In this document: positions 48,136 through 58,293 of the stretch, piece after piece
Layout: every line of letters starts with the position of its first letter
Numbering within the stretch: position 1 is the first letter of the stretch
Assembly: GCA_947623585.1 (NCBI GenBank)
Contig: CANQHA010000001.1
Location: forward strand, 277,491 to 341,490
From: an uncultured Clostridia bacterium
Lineage (GTDB): Bacteria; Bacillota; Clostridia; Oscillospirales; Ruminococcaceae
Direction of reading: 5' to 3'
DNA: 64,000 nt
Program-made: the position numbers and the translations under genes
Notes under the pieces: model-generated
The model's database searches: none
What the model was told of the DNA's origin: nothing
The model's input: only the letters and a program-made list of their open reading frames with translations

Positions 48136-50769
48136 TTACTTCTTGTCCTTGATGGCTGCCTGAGCCGCGGCGAGTCTTGCGATCGGGACGCGGAACGGCG
48201 AGCAGGAAACGTAGTCGAGGCCGATCTCGTGGCAGAACTCGATTGAGGACGGGTCGCCGCCGTGCTCACCGCAGATGCCGCAGTGAAGCGACGGTCTTAC
48301 CTTTTTGCCGAGAGTTACGGCCATATCCATCAGCTTGCCGACGCCGGTGGTGTCGAGCCTTGCGAACGGATCGGACTCGTAGATCTTGTTTGCATAGTAT
48401 GCGGGCAGGAACTTGCCTGCGTCGTCACGAGAGAAACCGAAGGTCATCTGAGTGAGGTCGTTGGTGCCGAAGCAGAAGAACTCGGCCTCTTTGGCGATAT
48501 CGTCGGCGGTGAGGGCTGCGCGCGGGATCTCGATCATGGTGCCTACTTCATAGTGAAGATCGGCGCCCGCTTCCTTGATGACAGCGTCGGCAGTCTTTAC
48601 AACGACATCCTTTACAAATTTAAGCTCCTTGACCTCGCCGACGAGCGGAATCATGATCTCGGGAACGATGTTCCAATCGGCGTGGCGGCTCTTGACGGCG
48701 ATAGCGGCCTTGATGACGGCCTTGGTCTGCATAACCGCGATCTCGGGATAGGTTACGGTCAGACGGCAGCCGCGGTGACCCATCATCGGGTTGAACTCGT
48801 GGAGGTCGTTGATGACCTGATGGATATATGCGACGGATTTGCCCTGAGCCTTTGCGAGCGCCTCAATGTCGGCCTCATCGGTAGGAACAAATTCGTGGAG
48901 CGGCGGATCGAGGAAGCGGATAGTTACGGGATATCCTCCGAGCGCCTCGAACAGACCCTCGAAGTCGGCCTGCTGCATGGGCTCGATCTTTGCAAGCGCA
49001 GCCTCGCGCTCTTCAACCGTCTCCGAGCAGATCATCTCGCGGAAAGCGCCGATCCTTGCGGGGTCGAAGAACATATGCTCAGTGCGGCAAAGTCCGATTC
49101 CCTGTGCTCCGAAAGCGGCAGCCTGCTTGGCGTCGGCCGGAGTATCGGCATTGGTTCTTACGCCGAGCTTCTTATACTTGTCGGCAAGCTCCATGATCCT
49201 TCCGAAGTAGCCGCTGTTCGGGTCTGCGGGAACGGTCGGGATGATCTCGCCGTAGATGTTGCCGGTGGAACCGTCAAGAGAAATAGCGTCGCCCTCATGA
49301 TAAACCTTGCCGGCAAGGGTGAAGCACTTGTTCTCCTCGTCCATCTTGATGTCGCCGCAGCCGGAAACACAGCAGGTTCCCATGCCTCTTGCGACAACGG
49401 CGGCGTGCGAGGTCTGTCCTCCGCGAACGGTGAGGATACCCTGAGAATACTTCATTCCCTCGATGTCCTCGGGAGAAGTCTCAAGACGGACAAGAACAAC
49501 CTTTTCCTTGTTCTTTCCGTGTGCGACAGCGTCTTCAGCGGTAAATACAATGGTGCCGGCGGCTGCTCCCGGAGAAGCGGCGATGCCCTTTCCGATCGGA
49601 ACGGCCTTTTTGAGGGCGGCGGCGTCAAAGGTCGGGTGCAGAAGCATATCGAGCGACTTGGCGTCGATCTGCATGAGGGCTTCCTTCTCGGTGATCATGC
49701 CCTCGTCGATGAGGTCGCAGGCGATCTTTATAGCGGCGGCGGCGGTGCGCTTGCCGTTACGGGTCTGGAGCATATAGAGCTTCTCGTTCTCGACGGTGAA
49801 CTCCATATCCTGCATATCGTGATAGTGGTTCTCGAGGATCTCGCAGACCTTCTGGAACTGCTCGTAGACCTTCGGGAAGACCTCGGCCATCTTTGCGATA
49901 GGCATAGGAGTGCGGACGCCCGCAACAACGTCTTCCCCCTGAGCGTTAGTCAAGAATTCGCCCATGAGGCCCTTTTCGCCGGTAGCGGGGTTACGGGTGA
50001 ACGCAACGCCGGTTCCGCAGTTGTCGCCCATATTGCCGAACGCCATCATCTGAACGTTGACGGCGGTTCCCCAAGAATAAGGAATGTCGTGGTCCATGCG
50101 GTAGACGTTTGCACGCGGGTTGTCCCAAGAACGGAAGACGGCCTTGATAGCCTCAAAGAGCTGCTCCTTCGGGTCGTCGGGGAAGTCCTTGCCGAGCTGA
50201 GCCTTGTATTCGGCCTTGAACTGGTTCGCAAGGGTCTTGAGGTCGTCGGCGTTGAGCTCAACGTCCTGAGTTACGCCCTTGGCTTCCTTCATCTGGTCGA
50301 TCAGCTTCTCAAAATACTTCTTGCCGACTTCCATAACGACGTCGGAGAACATCTGAATGAATCTGCGGTAGCAGTCCCATGCCCAACGCGGGTTATTGGA
50401 CTTTGCGGCGATGACGTTTACGACGTCCTCGTTAAGTCCGAGGTTGAGAATGGTGTCCATCATGCCGGGCATCGAAGCGCGTGCTCCGGAACGGACGGAA
50501 ACGAGAAGAGGATTCTCCTTGTCGCCGAACTTCTTGCCGGTGATGTTTTCCATCTTTTCGATGTACTCCATGATCTCCGCCATGATTTCGGGATTGATCT
50601 GACGTCCGTCCTCATAATACTGAGTGCAGGCTTCGGTAGAGATGGTGAAGCCCTGAGGGACGGGAAGTCCGATATTGGTCATTTCTGCGAGGTTGGCGCC
50701 TTTTCCTCCCAAAAGCTCACGCATCTGCGCGTTGCCTTCGGTGAAAAGGTAACAATACTTTTTGCTCAT
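48136..50769 (-). CDS. ppdK: Pyruvate, phosphate dikinase
   Basis: KGANLAEMTNIGLPVPQGFTI, GGQTSHAAVVARGMG, CSPFRVPIARLAAAQAA. Confidence 0.97.
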   Translation of the reverse strand: MSKKYCYLFTEGNAQMRELLGGKGANLAEMTNIGLPVPQGFTISTEACTQYYEDGRQINPEIMAEIMEYIEKMENITGKKFGDKENPLLVSVRSGARASMPGMMDTILNLGLNEDVVNVIAAKSNNPRWAWDCYRRFIQMFSDVVMEVGKKYFEKLIDQMKEAKGVTQDVELNADDLKTLANQFKAEYKAQLGKDFPDDPKEQLFEAIKAVFRSWDNPRANVYRMDHDIPYSWGTAVNVQMMAFGNMGDNCGTGVAFTRNPATGEKGLMGEFLTNAQGEDVVAGVRTPMPIAKMAEVFPKVYEQFQKVCEILENHYHDMQDMEFTVENEKLYMLQTRNGKRTAAAAIKIACDLIDEGMITEKEALMQIDAKSLDMLLHPTFDAAALKKAVPIGKGIAASPGAAAGTIVFTAEDAVAHGKNKEKVVLVRLETSPEDIEGMKYSQGILTVRGGQTSHAAVVARGMGTCCVSGCGDIKMDEENKCFTLAGKVYHEGDAISLDGSTGNIYGEIIPTVPADPNSGYFGRIMELADKYKKLGVRTNADTPADAKQAAAFGAQGIGLCRTEHMFFDPARIGAFREMICSETVEEREAALAKIEPMQQADFEGLFEALGGYPVTIRFLDPPLHEFVPTDEADIEALAKAQGKSVAYIHQVINDLHEFNPMMGHRGCRLTVTYPEIAVMQTKAVIKAAIAVKSRHADWNIVPEIMIPLVGEVKELKFVKDVVVKTADAVIKEAGADLHYEVGTMIEIPRAALTADDIAKEAEFFCFGTNDLTQMTFGFSRDDAGKFLPAYYANKIYESDPFARLDTTGVGKLMDMAVTLGKKVRPSLHCGICGEHGGDPSSIEFCHEIGLDYVSCSPFRVPIARLAAAQAAIKDKK

Positions 50770-50962
50770 TTGTTTTTTACCTCCATTGCTTTTTTCCGAC
50801 GCTGACCATGAGCATTTTTTCGGACAGAATCGGAGTTGATAACATTATAGCAGAAAACAAGAATCTTTTCCATAGTCTTTTGATAATTTTTCAAGAAAAA
50901 ATCTCACAAATTACCATGGACAAAATTGTGCAATTTTATGCAAACCGTTTGCAAAATTCCGC

Positions 50963-50991
50963 TTGAATCTGCCTCGAAGTTGCGGTATAAT
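50963..50991 (+). promoter_or_regulatory. Sigma-A promoter upstream of glmU
   Basis: TTGAAT-17 nt-TATAAT. Confidence 0.6.
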
Positions 50992-51030
50992 ACTTATTGA
51001 CAGCGCTTTGTGCGCCTTTTCGGCCTTGAG

Positions 51031-51130
51031 GCGGAGCCGCAAGGGGGGGCGGGCCGAAGGCCCGTCCCCCGCCCCGTGCCCGCCGCCGCGGGCGCGGGGG
51101 TTCGCCCGAAGGGCGAACCGGCGGCTCCGC
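51031..51130 (+). repeat. Family C three-armed cloverleaf element C1 in apparent glmU leader
   Basis: Closing stem GCGGAGCCGC/GCGGCTCCGC; arms GGGGGCGGGCC-GAA-GGCCCGTCCCCC, CCCCGTGCCCG-CCGCCG-CGGGCGCGGGG, GGTTCGCCC-GAA-GGGCGAACC. Confidence 0.85.
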
Positions 51131-51168
51131 CGCACCGAAGCGCGAACTTTCGGAAGCGAGGTAATTTG

Positions 51169-52569
51169 ATGACAAACGCAGTGATTTTAGCGGGCGGGCA
51201 GGGAAAGCGCCTGCGCTCGGATAAGCCCAAAACTCTCACCGAGATCCTCGGAAAGCCCATTCTCGGCTGGATAACCGACGCCTTTGAGGCCGCCGGCATC
51301 GACAATGTTTGCGTGGTGACCGGCTATGCGCACGAGTACATCGACGAGTATCTCGCCGGAAAATATGAGACCGCTTTTCAGGCGGAACGCCTCGGCACAG
51401 GCCACGCGGTGATGATCGCCTCGGATTTTTTAAAGCGCTCTCCTGACGGCGAGACACTCATCTTCAACGGCGACGCGCCCTTTGTTGACGCAAAAACGCT
51501 GAAAGAATCGCTTGAATATCACAAAAGCCGAGGCAACGCGGTCACCGTCATCACGGCGGAGGTCGATGACCCGAGCGGCTACGGCAGAATAATCCGCTCG
51601 GCCGACGGCTCGTCCTTGCTTGCTATCCGCGAGCAGAAGGACTGCGCCCCCGAAGAAGCCGAAATCTGCGAGATAAACTCGGGGTGCTTCTGGTTTGACA
51701 CCAAAGCCCTGCTCGAGACTCTGCCGAAGCTGAAATGCGAAAACTCTCAGCACGAATACTATATTACCGATACCGTCGAGATACTTCTTTCCGAGGGCAA
51801 GCGCGCAGGCGCTTTTGCGGCGGAAAATCAGGATATCGTTCTCTCGGCAAACGACAGAAAGGGTATGCTCGCGCTGAACGAGACAGCAAGGCGCCGCGTC
51901 ATAGATAAGCTGCTCGAAGACGGAGTTGAGATCGTCTGCGCCGACGGAATTATCATCTCGCCCGATTCCGAGATCGCTCCCGGGGCGAAGATCCTCCCCG
52001 GAACTATTATCACCGGCAGATGCCGGATCGGCAAAAACTCGGTCGTCGGCCCGAACAGCCAGCTTAAAAACACCTCGGTCGGCGAGCGCTCGAGCCTTAA
52101 CTGCGTGGTCGCAAACGAGGCCGTTATAGGCTCGGACTGCACGGTGGGGCCTTTCGTTCAGCTCAGACCCGGCACCGTTTTAAAGGATTTCGTTCACGTC
52201 GGCGATTTCGTCGAGATCAAAAACACCGCCGTCGGCGAGGGCTCGGCGGTCGCGCACTTCAACTATCTCGGCGATTCCGACGTCGGCAGAAACGTAAACT
52301 TCGGCTGCGGCTCTCTGACCGCAAATTACGACGGCACAAACAAATCGCGCTGCGAAATAGGCGACGACGCTTTCATCGGCTGCAACACAAACCTCATCGC
52401 CCCGGTAAAGGTCGGAAAAGCCGCTTATACCGCCGCAGGCTCGACGATAACAAAGGATATCCCCGACGGAGCTCTCGGAATTGCGAGAAACCGTCAGGAA
52501 AACAAAGAGGGCTTTGCCGAGAAAAAACTTCAGCGCCACCTTGAAAAGGGCAAAAAGTTCAAGGAATGA
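51169..52569 (+). CDS. glmU: Bifunctional UDP-GlcNAc pyrophosphorylase / GlcN-1-P acetyltransferase
   Basis: MTNAVILAGGQGKRLRSDKPKTLTEILGKPI; left-handed beta-helix hexapeptides; HFNYLGDSDVGRNVNFGCGSLTANYDGTNK. Confidence 0.95.
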   Translation: MTNAVILAGGQGKRLRSDKPKTLTEILGKPILGWITDAFEAAGIDNVCVVTGYAHEYIDEYLAGKYETAFQAERLGTGHAVMIASDFLKRSPDGETLIFNGDAPFVDAKTLKESLEYHKSRGNAVTVITAEVDDPSGYGRIIRSADGSSLLAIREQKDCAPEEAEICEINSGCFWFDTKALLETLPKLKCENSQHEYYITDTVEILLSEGKRAGAFAAENQDIVLSANDRKGMLALNETARRRVIDKLLEDGVEIVCADGIIISPDSEIAPGAKILPGTIITGRCRIGKNSVVGPNSQLKNTSVGERSSLNCVVANEAVIGSDCTVGPFVQLRPGTVLKDFVHVGDFVEIKNTAVGEGSAVAHFNYLGDSDVGRNVNFGCGSLTANYDGTNKSRCEIGDDAFIGCNTNLIAPVKVGKAAYTAAGSTITKDIPDGALGIARNRQENKEGFAEKKLQRHLEKGKKFKE

Positions 52570-52661
52570 GCGCTTGACGTCTCGGAAAAATTTTAACAAA
52601 ATACCGCTTACCCCCCTGCCGTTGAGGCGCGGGGGCGAAAGCGCGTGTAAAGGAGATAAAT

Positions 52662-53267
52662 ATGGGTCTGTTCTCAAAATTCAAATCAAAGGATTCGGGC
52701 GCGGTTGAATGGCTGATAGTCGGGCTCGGGAATCCGGGGCCGAAATATGCGAGGACCCGCCACAACTGCGGCTGGCTGACTATCGACAACCTTGCGGCAA
52801 AGCTGAACGCGGCGGTAACTCGGGCAAAATTCAAGTCGATGACGGCCGTTGCGGAGATTTCGGGCAAAAAATGCCTGCTGATGAAGCCGACCACGATGAT
52901 GAACGCTTCGGGCGAGGCCGTCGTTGAGGCGATGAATTTCTATAAGGTGCCGATCGAACGCGTTTTGGTCATCTCGGACGACGTTTCGCTCGACGTCGGA
53001 AAGCTGCGCATAAAAAGAAAAGGCTCGGACGGCGGGCAAAAGGGTCTGCGCTCGATTATTACCCTCACCGGCTCGGAGGATTTTCCGAGGATAAAAATAG
53101 GGGTCGGCGCAAAGCCTCACCCCGATTACGACATGGCGGCTTGGGTGCTCTCGGAATTTTCGGACAAGGAAAAGCCGGCCGTGTTCGAGGCTTTCGGAAA
53201 GGCCGCCGAAGCCGTTTCCGTCATTGTTGACGGCAGGATTGACGAAGCCATGAACAAATTCAACTGA
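52662..53267 (+). CDS. pth: Peptidyl-tRNA hydrolase
   Basis: LIVGLGNPGPKYARTRHNCGW, KPTTMMNASGEAV, RIKIGVGAKPHPDYDMAAWVLSEF. Confidence 0.95.
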   Translation: MGLFSKFKSKDSGAVEWLIVGLGNPGPKYARTRHNCGWLTIDNLAAKLNAAVTRAKFKSMTAVAEISGKKCLLMKPTTMMNASGEAVVEAMNFYKVPIERVLVISDDVSLDVGKLRIKRKGSDGGQKGLRSIITLTGSEDFPRIKIGVGAKPHPDYDMAAWVLSEFSDKEKPAVFEAFGKAAEAVSVIVDGRIDEAMNKFN

Positions 53268-53277
53268 GCGGTGAAAT

Positions 53278-56200
53278 ATGAACATTTTTCTTTCAGTTTC
53301 CGAGCGCCTCGGATTTATTAACGAGCTGCGCGAAGCCATCAAAAGATCTCAGACCCCCGCCTCGGTGACGGGGCTTTCGGCGGTGCATAAGGCCCATGCG
53401 TCGTTCGCGCTTTCTTCGGAGCAGCGCATTTTGATGATTTGCCCCGATGAGGCAGCCGCCACAAAGACCGTCGCCGACATCAACGAAATGGCGGGCGCGG
53501 ATATCGCGGTATTATACCCTGTAAAGGACTTTTCCTTTGCAAACATTGAGACCGCTTCGCCCGAATATGAGCACCGAAGAATAAGCGCGCTGCACCGCAT
53601 TTTAAGCGATAAAGCGCGGGTTTTGGTATGCTCGGTCGAGGCTGCGATGCAGTCAGCAATGCCGTCTGACAAGCTGATTGACTTTACGCTTGAATTCTCC
53701 GCCGGAGAGGCAATAGACCTCAAAGAAGCCGCCGAGCTGCTCACCGAGATAGGCTACGTCCGCTCGTCTCAGACCGAGGGGCGCGGGCAGTTTTCGATAC
53801 GCGGGGCTATTCTCGATGTCTTTCCTGTTAGCGCCGAGCTCCCCTATCGAATCGAGCTTTGGGGCGACGAGATCGACACCGTTTCTATCTTCGACCCCGA
53901 AACTCAGCGCCGGACCGATACCGTTAAAAGCATCTCGGTCACGCCAGCAAGGGAGCTTTTGATAAGACCCGAGGAGCTTTCGGAAAAAATCTCCGAGATG
54001 ATAAAAAACGTCTCGGGCAGGCACGCGGAGGCAATTAAAAAGAACCTCTATTCCGACCTTGACGCGCTTAAAAGCGGCGTCGGGCTTGCAAGCTATGACA
54101 AATATTACTCCCAGATCTGCGGAAAGCCCGCAACGCTCTTCGATTATTTCTCGGGCGAGGTCTGCCTCGTCTCTGAGTACCCCTCCTGCCTTGAACGCGC
54201 AAAGGCGTTTTCGGCGCAGCTCCAAGAGGACATAAAAATTCTCTATGAGGACGGCATTTTATATCGCGAGACAAGCGGCTTTTACATGGAGTTCTCGGAC
54301 GTTATGATAAACGCCTCGAAGATGAAGCTGATATATACCGATACTTTTCTTCGCGGCTCGGACGTCAGGCTCAAACGCCTCATCGCCGCCGAGGCTTACC
54401 AGTCGTCGGGTTGGGGCGGAGAGACCTCGCAGCTTTTCGAGGAGCTTAGATCTCTTTCGGAAAGAGGCGTTTGCACGGCGGTTTTGGCCGGAAGCGAAAA
54501 GGCGGCGGAGATTCTCTGCGAGGACATTAAAGCGGAGGGATTCAAATGTCAGCGCCTCGGGGAAAGCTCGGAATTTTCGCCCGGAATGGTTTATGTCGGA
54601 GCGGGCAGTCTCAGCGGAGGGCTTGAATACCCCGCGGCGAAGTTTGCCGTCATAACAAGAACGAAAGCGGCGGCCGCAAAAAGACGCGCCGCGAAAAAGC
54701 CTCAGAATTCAAAGAAAATAAGCTCTCTGAGCGACATCTCGCCCGGAGACCTCGTTGTGCATACGCTTCACGGCATCGGCAGGTTCAGCGGGATATCAAA
54801 CATCGAAACGAACGGCGTTACAAAGGATTATATCACCATTCAGTATGCCGGCTCGGACGTTTTGTACGTTCCGGTCACTCAGCTTGACACCGTTTCAAAA
54901 TATATCGCCCCGGGCGACGACGAAGCGGTAAAGCTGAATAAGCTCGGCACTCAGGAATGGACGAGGACCCGCGCAAGGATCAAAAAAGCCTGCAAGGATA
55001 TGGCCGACGAGCTTATCGCGCTTTATGCAAAAAGGCAGCTTGCAAAGGGCTATCGTTTCTCGCCCGACAACGACTGGCAGGCCGAATTCGAGGAGCGCTT
55101 TGAATATGAGGAGACCGCAGATCAGCTTCGCTCGGCCGACGAAATTAAGGGCGACATGATGAAGCCGACCCCGATGGACAGACTTCTTTGCGGCGACGTC
55201 GGCTTCGGAAAGACCGAGGTTGCCCTGCGCGCAGCCATGAAGTGCGTTCTCGACTCGAAGCAGTGCGCGATAATGGTGCCAACGACGGTGCTCGCGTGGC
55301 AGCACTATCAGACCGCCGTAAGAAGATTCTCGCACTTTCCTGTGAACATCGAGCTGCTGTCGCGCTTCAGAACTCAAAAGCAGCAGAAGGACATCGTTAA
55401 AAAGCTGGCGCAGGGCGAGGTAGATATCGTTATCGGCACGCACAGGCTCGTTCAGAACGACGTTAAGTTCAAAGACCTCGGGCTTTTGATAATCGACGAG
55501 GAGCAGCGCTTCGGAGTTGCTCACAAGGAAAAGCTGAAGGAGCAGTACCCCTCGGTGGATATCCTCACGCTGTCGGCGACGCCTATCCCCCGCACGCTTA
55601 ATATGGCGATGTCGGGCATTCGCGATATGTCGGTCATCGAGGAGCCCCCGCAGGACCGCTATCCGGTTCAGACGTATGTTTTAGAGCATCAGCAGGGGGT
55701 CATAATTCAGGCTATACAAAAGGAGCTTCGGCGCGGCGGGCAGGTCTATTATATCCACAACCGAATAGAATCGCTTGAAATGTGCGCATACAGGCTCCAA
55801 CAGCAGCTGCCGGACGCTCGAATCGGCATAGCTCACGGGCAGATGGAGGAGGAAAAGCTGTCAGACATCTGGCGGCAGCTTCTTGAGGACGAGATAGACA
55901 TTTTGGTCTGCACGACGATAATCGAGACCGGCGTTGACGTGCCGAACGTGAACACCCTCATCATTGAGGATTCCGACCGCTTCGGACTTTCGCAGCTCTA
56001 TCAGCTTCGGGGCAGGGTCGGGCGCTCGAACCGCCGCGCTTACGCCTATTTCACTTTCAGGCGGGGCAGAGTGCTCACCGAGGTCGCAGCAAAGCGCCTT
56101 GAAGCTATCCGCGAGCTCACGCAGTTCGGCTCGGGCTTTAAAATCGCCATGCGCGACCTTGAAATAAGAGGCGTCGGCTCTATTCTCTCGGCAAAACAGC

Positions 56201-56745
56201 ACGGACATATGGAAGCAGTCGGATACGATATGTATCTTCGGCTTCTTACAGAGGCTATCGCCGAGCAAAAGGGCGAAGCGCCTCCGAAAGCCCCCGAGGA
56301 CTGCCTTGTTGACGTCTCGATAAACGCATTTATCCCCGAGGACTATATCGAGGATCTCTCGCTGAGGATCGACGCTTACCGAAGGATTGCTCAAATCGTT
56401 TCTGTCGAGGACTCGGAGGACGTCATTGACGAGCTTATCGACCGCTTCGGAGACCCGCCGAAATCGGTGACGGGGCTTATCGACGTGGCGCTTTTGAGAA
56501 ACATGGCTTCTGCGAACGGAATAAAAGAGATCTCGCAAAAAGGCGATTTTATTTACTTTTACATCAGAGAGGCAAACATTCCGGGCATAATGGCGGTCAC
56601 AAAGCAATTCAAGGGCAGGGTCAGAGTTGACGGCACCGAAAACGGCTTCATATGCGTTAAGCTGGCAAAGGGCGAAGAACCCATCAGACTGATGAAATCG
56701 GTGCTGAAAATTATGGACGGCAAGACCGAAAAGGAGGAACAGTGA
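53278..56745 (+). CDS. mfd: Transcription-repair coupling factor
   Basis: 1155 aa; CarD-like region, GDVGFGKTEVALRAAMK, DEEQRFGV, LRGRVGRSNRRAYAYF, TRCF domain. Confidence 0.96.
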   Translation: MNIFLSVSERLGFINELREAIKRSQTPASVTGLSAVHKAHASFALSSEQRILMICPDEAAATKTVADINEMAGADIAVLYPVKDFSFANIETASPEYEHRRISALHRILSDKARVLVCSVEAAMQSAMPSDKLIDFTLEFSAGEAIDLKEAAELLTEIGYVRSSQTEGRGQFSIRGAILDVFPVSAELPYRIELWGDEIDTVSIFDPETQRRTDTVKSISVTPARELLIRPEELSEKISEMIKNVSGRHAEAIKKNLYSDLDALKSGVGLASYDKYYSQICGKPATLFDYFSGEVCLVSEYPSCLERAKAFSAQLQEDIKILYEDGILYRETSGFYMEFSDVMINASKMKLIYTDTFLRGSDVRLKRLIAAEAYQSSGWGGETSQLFEELRSLSERGVCTAVLAGSEKAAEILCEDIKAEGFKCQRLGESSEFSPGMVYVGAGSLSGGLEYPAAKFAVITRTKAAAAKRRAAKKPQNSKKISSLSDISPGDLVVHTLHGIGRFSGISNIETNGVTKDYITIQYAGSDVLYVPVTQLDTVSKYIAPGDDEAVKLNKLGTQEWTRTRARIKKACKDMADELIALYAKRQLAKGYRFSPDNDWQAEFEERFEYEETADQLRSADEIKGDMMKPTPMDRLLCGDVGFGKTEVALRAAMKCVLDSKQCAIMVPTTVLAWQHYQTAVRRFSHFPVNIELLSRFRTQKQQKDIVKKLAQGEVDIVIGTHRLVQNDVKFKDLGLLIIDEEQRFGVAHKEKLKEQYPSVDILTLSATPIPRTLNMAMSGIRDMSVIEEPPQDRYPVQTYVLEHQQGVIIQAIQKELRRGGQVYYIHNRIESLEMCAYRLQQQLPDARIGIAHGQMEEEKLSDIWRQLLEDEIDILVCTTIIETGVDVPNVNTLIIEDSDRFGLSQLYQLRGRVGRSNRRAYAYFTFRRGRVLTEVAAKRLEAIRELTQFGSGFKIAMRDLEIRGVGSILSAKQHGHMEAVGYDMYLRLLTEAIAEQKGEAPPKAPEDCLVDVSINAFIPEDYIEDLSLRIDAYRRIAQIVSVEDSEDVIDELIDRFGDPPKSVTGLIDVALLRNMASANGIKEISQKGDFIYFYIREANIPGIMAVTKQFKGRVRVDGTENGFICVKLAKGEEPIRLMKSVLKIMDGKTEKEEQ

Positions 56746-56789
56746 GCGAGGAGAGGACGGCTCACTGCACGGCAGCTGTAAATAAAAGC

Positions 56790-56820
56790 AAAGCAGACGG
56801 AAAACGTCTGCTTTTTCGTT
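56790..56820 (+). terminator. mfd terminator
   Basis: AAGCAGACGGAAAACGTCTGCTTTTT. Confidence 0.8.
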
Positions 56821-56848
56821 TTAAATAGTTAAATGAGAATTTATCATT

Positions 56849-56992
56849 CTATTTTACTATTAATCTATATATAGCATAAGCCACCCATATCAACCAAGAA
56901 TATGCCCAAGCATTAAATAATATACTTACTATTAAATATATAACTGCAACGATAATTGCTATTATCCAAGTTCTCATTTTCTTTTTATCCAT
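56849..56992 (-). CDS. Small single-pass/two-pass membrane protein, 47 aa
   Basis: Not in ORF track: MDKKKMRTWIIAIIVAVIYLIVSILFNAWAYSWLIWVAYAIYRLIVK; GGAGA RBS 8 nt upstream. Confidence 0.6.
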   Translation of the reverse strand: MDKKKMRTWIIAIIVAVIYLIVSILFNAWAYSWLIWVAYAIYRLIVK

Positions 56993-57105
56993 ATTTTACA
57001 TCTCCTAATACATAAATTACTTATATAAATAGTAATTTAGCGATTTGTTGCTTCTGATATAAATCCCGATTTATCTTCACTGATTTGCCGAGAGTGAACG
57101 GGAAT

Positions 57106-57813
57106 TTATATATCAAACCAAAACACATTCGGCACTGATTTATCGCCAAAAGTCTTTACAGCCATTCGATACATAGACTTTGCATGGATTCTGTCATGCC
57201 ATACAAAACGTCTCAACATCTTCCTCAGAGACCATTCTTCGTCATAGCTGCCGACAAAAACCGCATTTTTCAAAAAATCCGACCGGCTTTCGAGAGCCGC
57301 AAATCCACGCTCCCTGCATTCCAAAATATTGCCCGCATTATCCGCAGAAACTTCTATTTCACCAAAATAATAATCATTTACGTTTTTCGTATGTTCATAC
57401 ATCTCATGCGCCGTCCGCGGAACCTGCCCATAGAATGTTTGCCTGACCGGCAAGCAGCTTTTGTTTTTATCGGGAATTGCTTGATAAAGCGTCCAAAAAT
57501 CCTGTGCCGATTTAAGGGCAAGAGCCTTCAAATCTGCATACTCAGTCACACTTAATTCTTTCCTTTCCGAATCAAATATGACATCAGAATCAGCGTCTGA
57601 AACGGTCAGTTCAGACCGTTTTTCCTGAATTATTTCGCATTCAAAATAATCAGGGATAACACCGCCTTTCCATCTGATATAAGACCTAATCTCAGCGGGC
57701 ATTTTCTGAAGCGCCGAATCCTTGGAAGAGCCGCGTGTAAAGGCACCGACATATTTGTCTGCAAATAAAATACTGTCGCCGCCGTTGTGTTCCCATATGC
57801 AACTGATTTTCAC
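57106..57813 (-). CDS. Hypothetical protein, DinB-like C-terminal pattern
   Basis: 235 aa; RTAHEMYEHTKNVNDYYFGEIEV, RRFVWHDRIHAKSMYRM. Confidence 0.7.
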   Translation of the reverse strand: MKISCIWEHNGGDSILFADKYVGAFTRGSSKDSALQKMPAEIRSYIRWKGGVIPDYFECEIIQEKRSELTVSDADSDVIFDSERKELSVTEYADLKALALKSAQDFWTLYQAIPDKNKSCLPVRQTFYGQVPRTAHEMYEHTKNVNDYYFGEIEVSADNAGNILECRERGFAALESRSDFLKNAVFVGSYDEEWSLRKMLRRFVWHDRIHAKSMYRMAVKTFGDKSVPNVFWFDI

Positions 57814-57854
57814 AAGTCTCTTTCCTTTCCAACTCCAGCTTTATCTCCCACGCC

Positions 57855-58292
57855 TTATTTATTCTCCAGCGCGGTGATTTTGTCAACCCTTCTTTGGTGC
57901 CTTCCGCCCTCGAATTCGGTGTCTAAAAAGACGTCAACAAGCTCGCAGGCAAGCCCTGCGCCGACAACTCTTCCGCCGAGGCAGAGAGCGTTGGCGTCGT
58001 TGTGGAGACGGGTATACTTAGCCGAAAAAGCGTCGGAGCAGGCGCAGGCGCGAATGCCCTTGATCTTATTCGCGGCAATAGATATCCCGATACCCGTTCC
58101 GCAAAGAAGTATCGCCTTTTCGAGCTTTCCCGAAACAACGTCGCGGCAGACCATCTCGGCGGCGTCGGGATAGTCAATCTTCTCGCCCGGGCCTATGCCG
58201 TAGTCGATAAACTCAATTCCCCTCTCCTTTAAATGCTCGCATATCGCCTGTTTAAGCTCGACCGCTGCGTGGTCGTTTCCGATTCCTATCAT
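57855..58292 (-). CDS. rpiB: Ribose-5-phosphate isomerase B
   Basis: MIGIGNDHAAVELKQAICEHL, DYPDAAEMVCRDVVSGKLEKAILLCGTGIGISIAANK. Confidence 0.96.
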   Translation of the reverse strand: MIGIGNDHAAVELKQAICEHLKERGIEFIDYGIGPGEKIDYPDAAEMVCRDVVSGKLEKAILLCGTGIGISIAANKIKGIRACACSDAFSAKYTRLHNDANALCLGGRVVGAGLACELVDVFLDTEFEGGRHQRRVDKITALENK

Positions 58293-58293
58293 T

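Noticed and set aside
48262-50805. 847-aa ORF antisense to ppdK
   Set aside because: Exactly overlaps a clear ppdK on the other strand; long antisense frames arise from GC-biased codon usage, and the translation is low-complexity with no recognisable motif
51010-51168. N-terminal extension of glmU as in the ORF track
   Set aside because: Translation is low-complexity Gly/Pro/Arg across the cloverleaf; canonical GlmU start MTNAVILAGGQGKRL is at 51169
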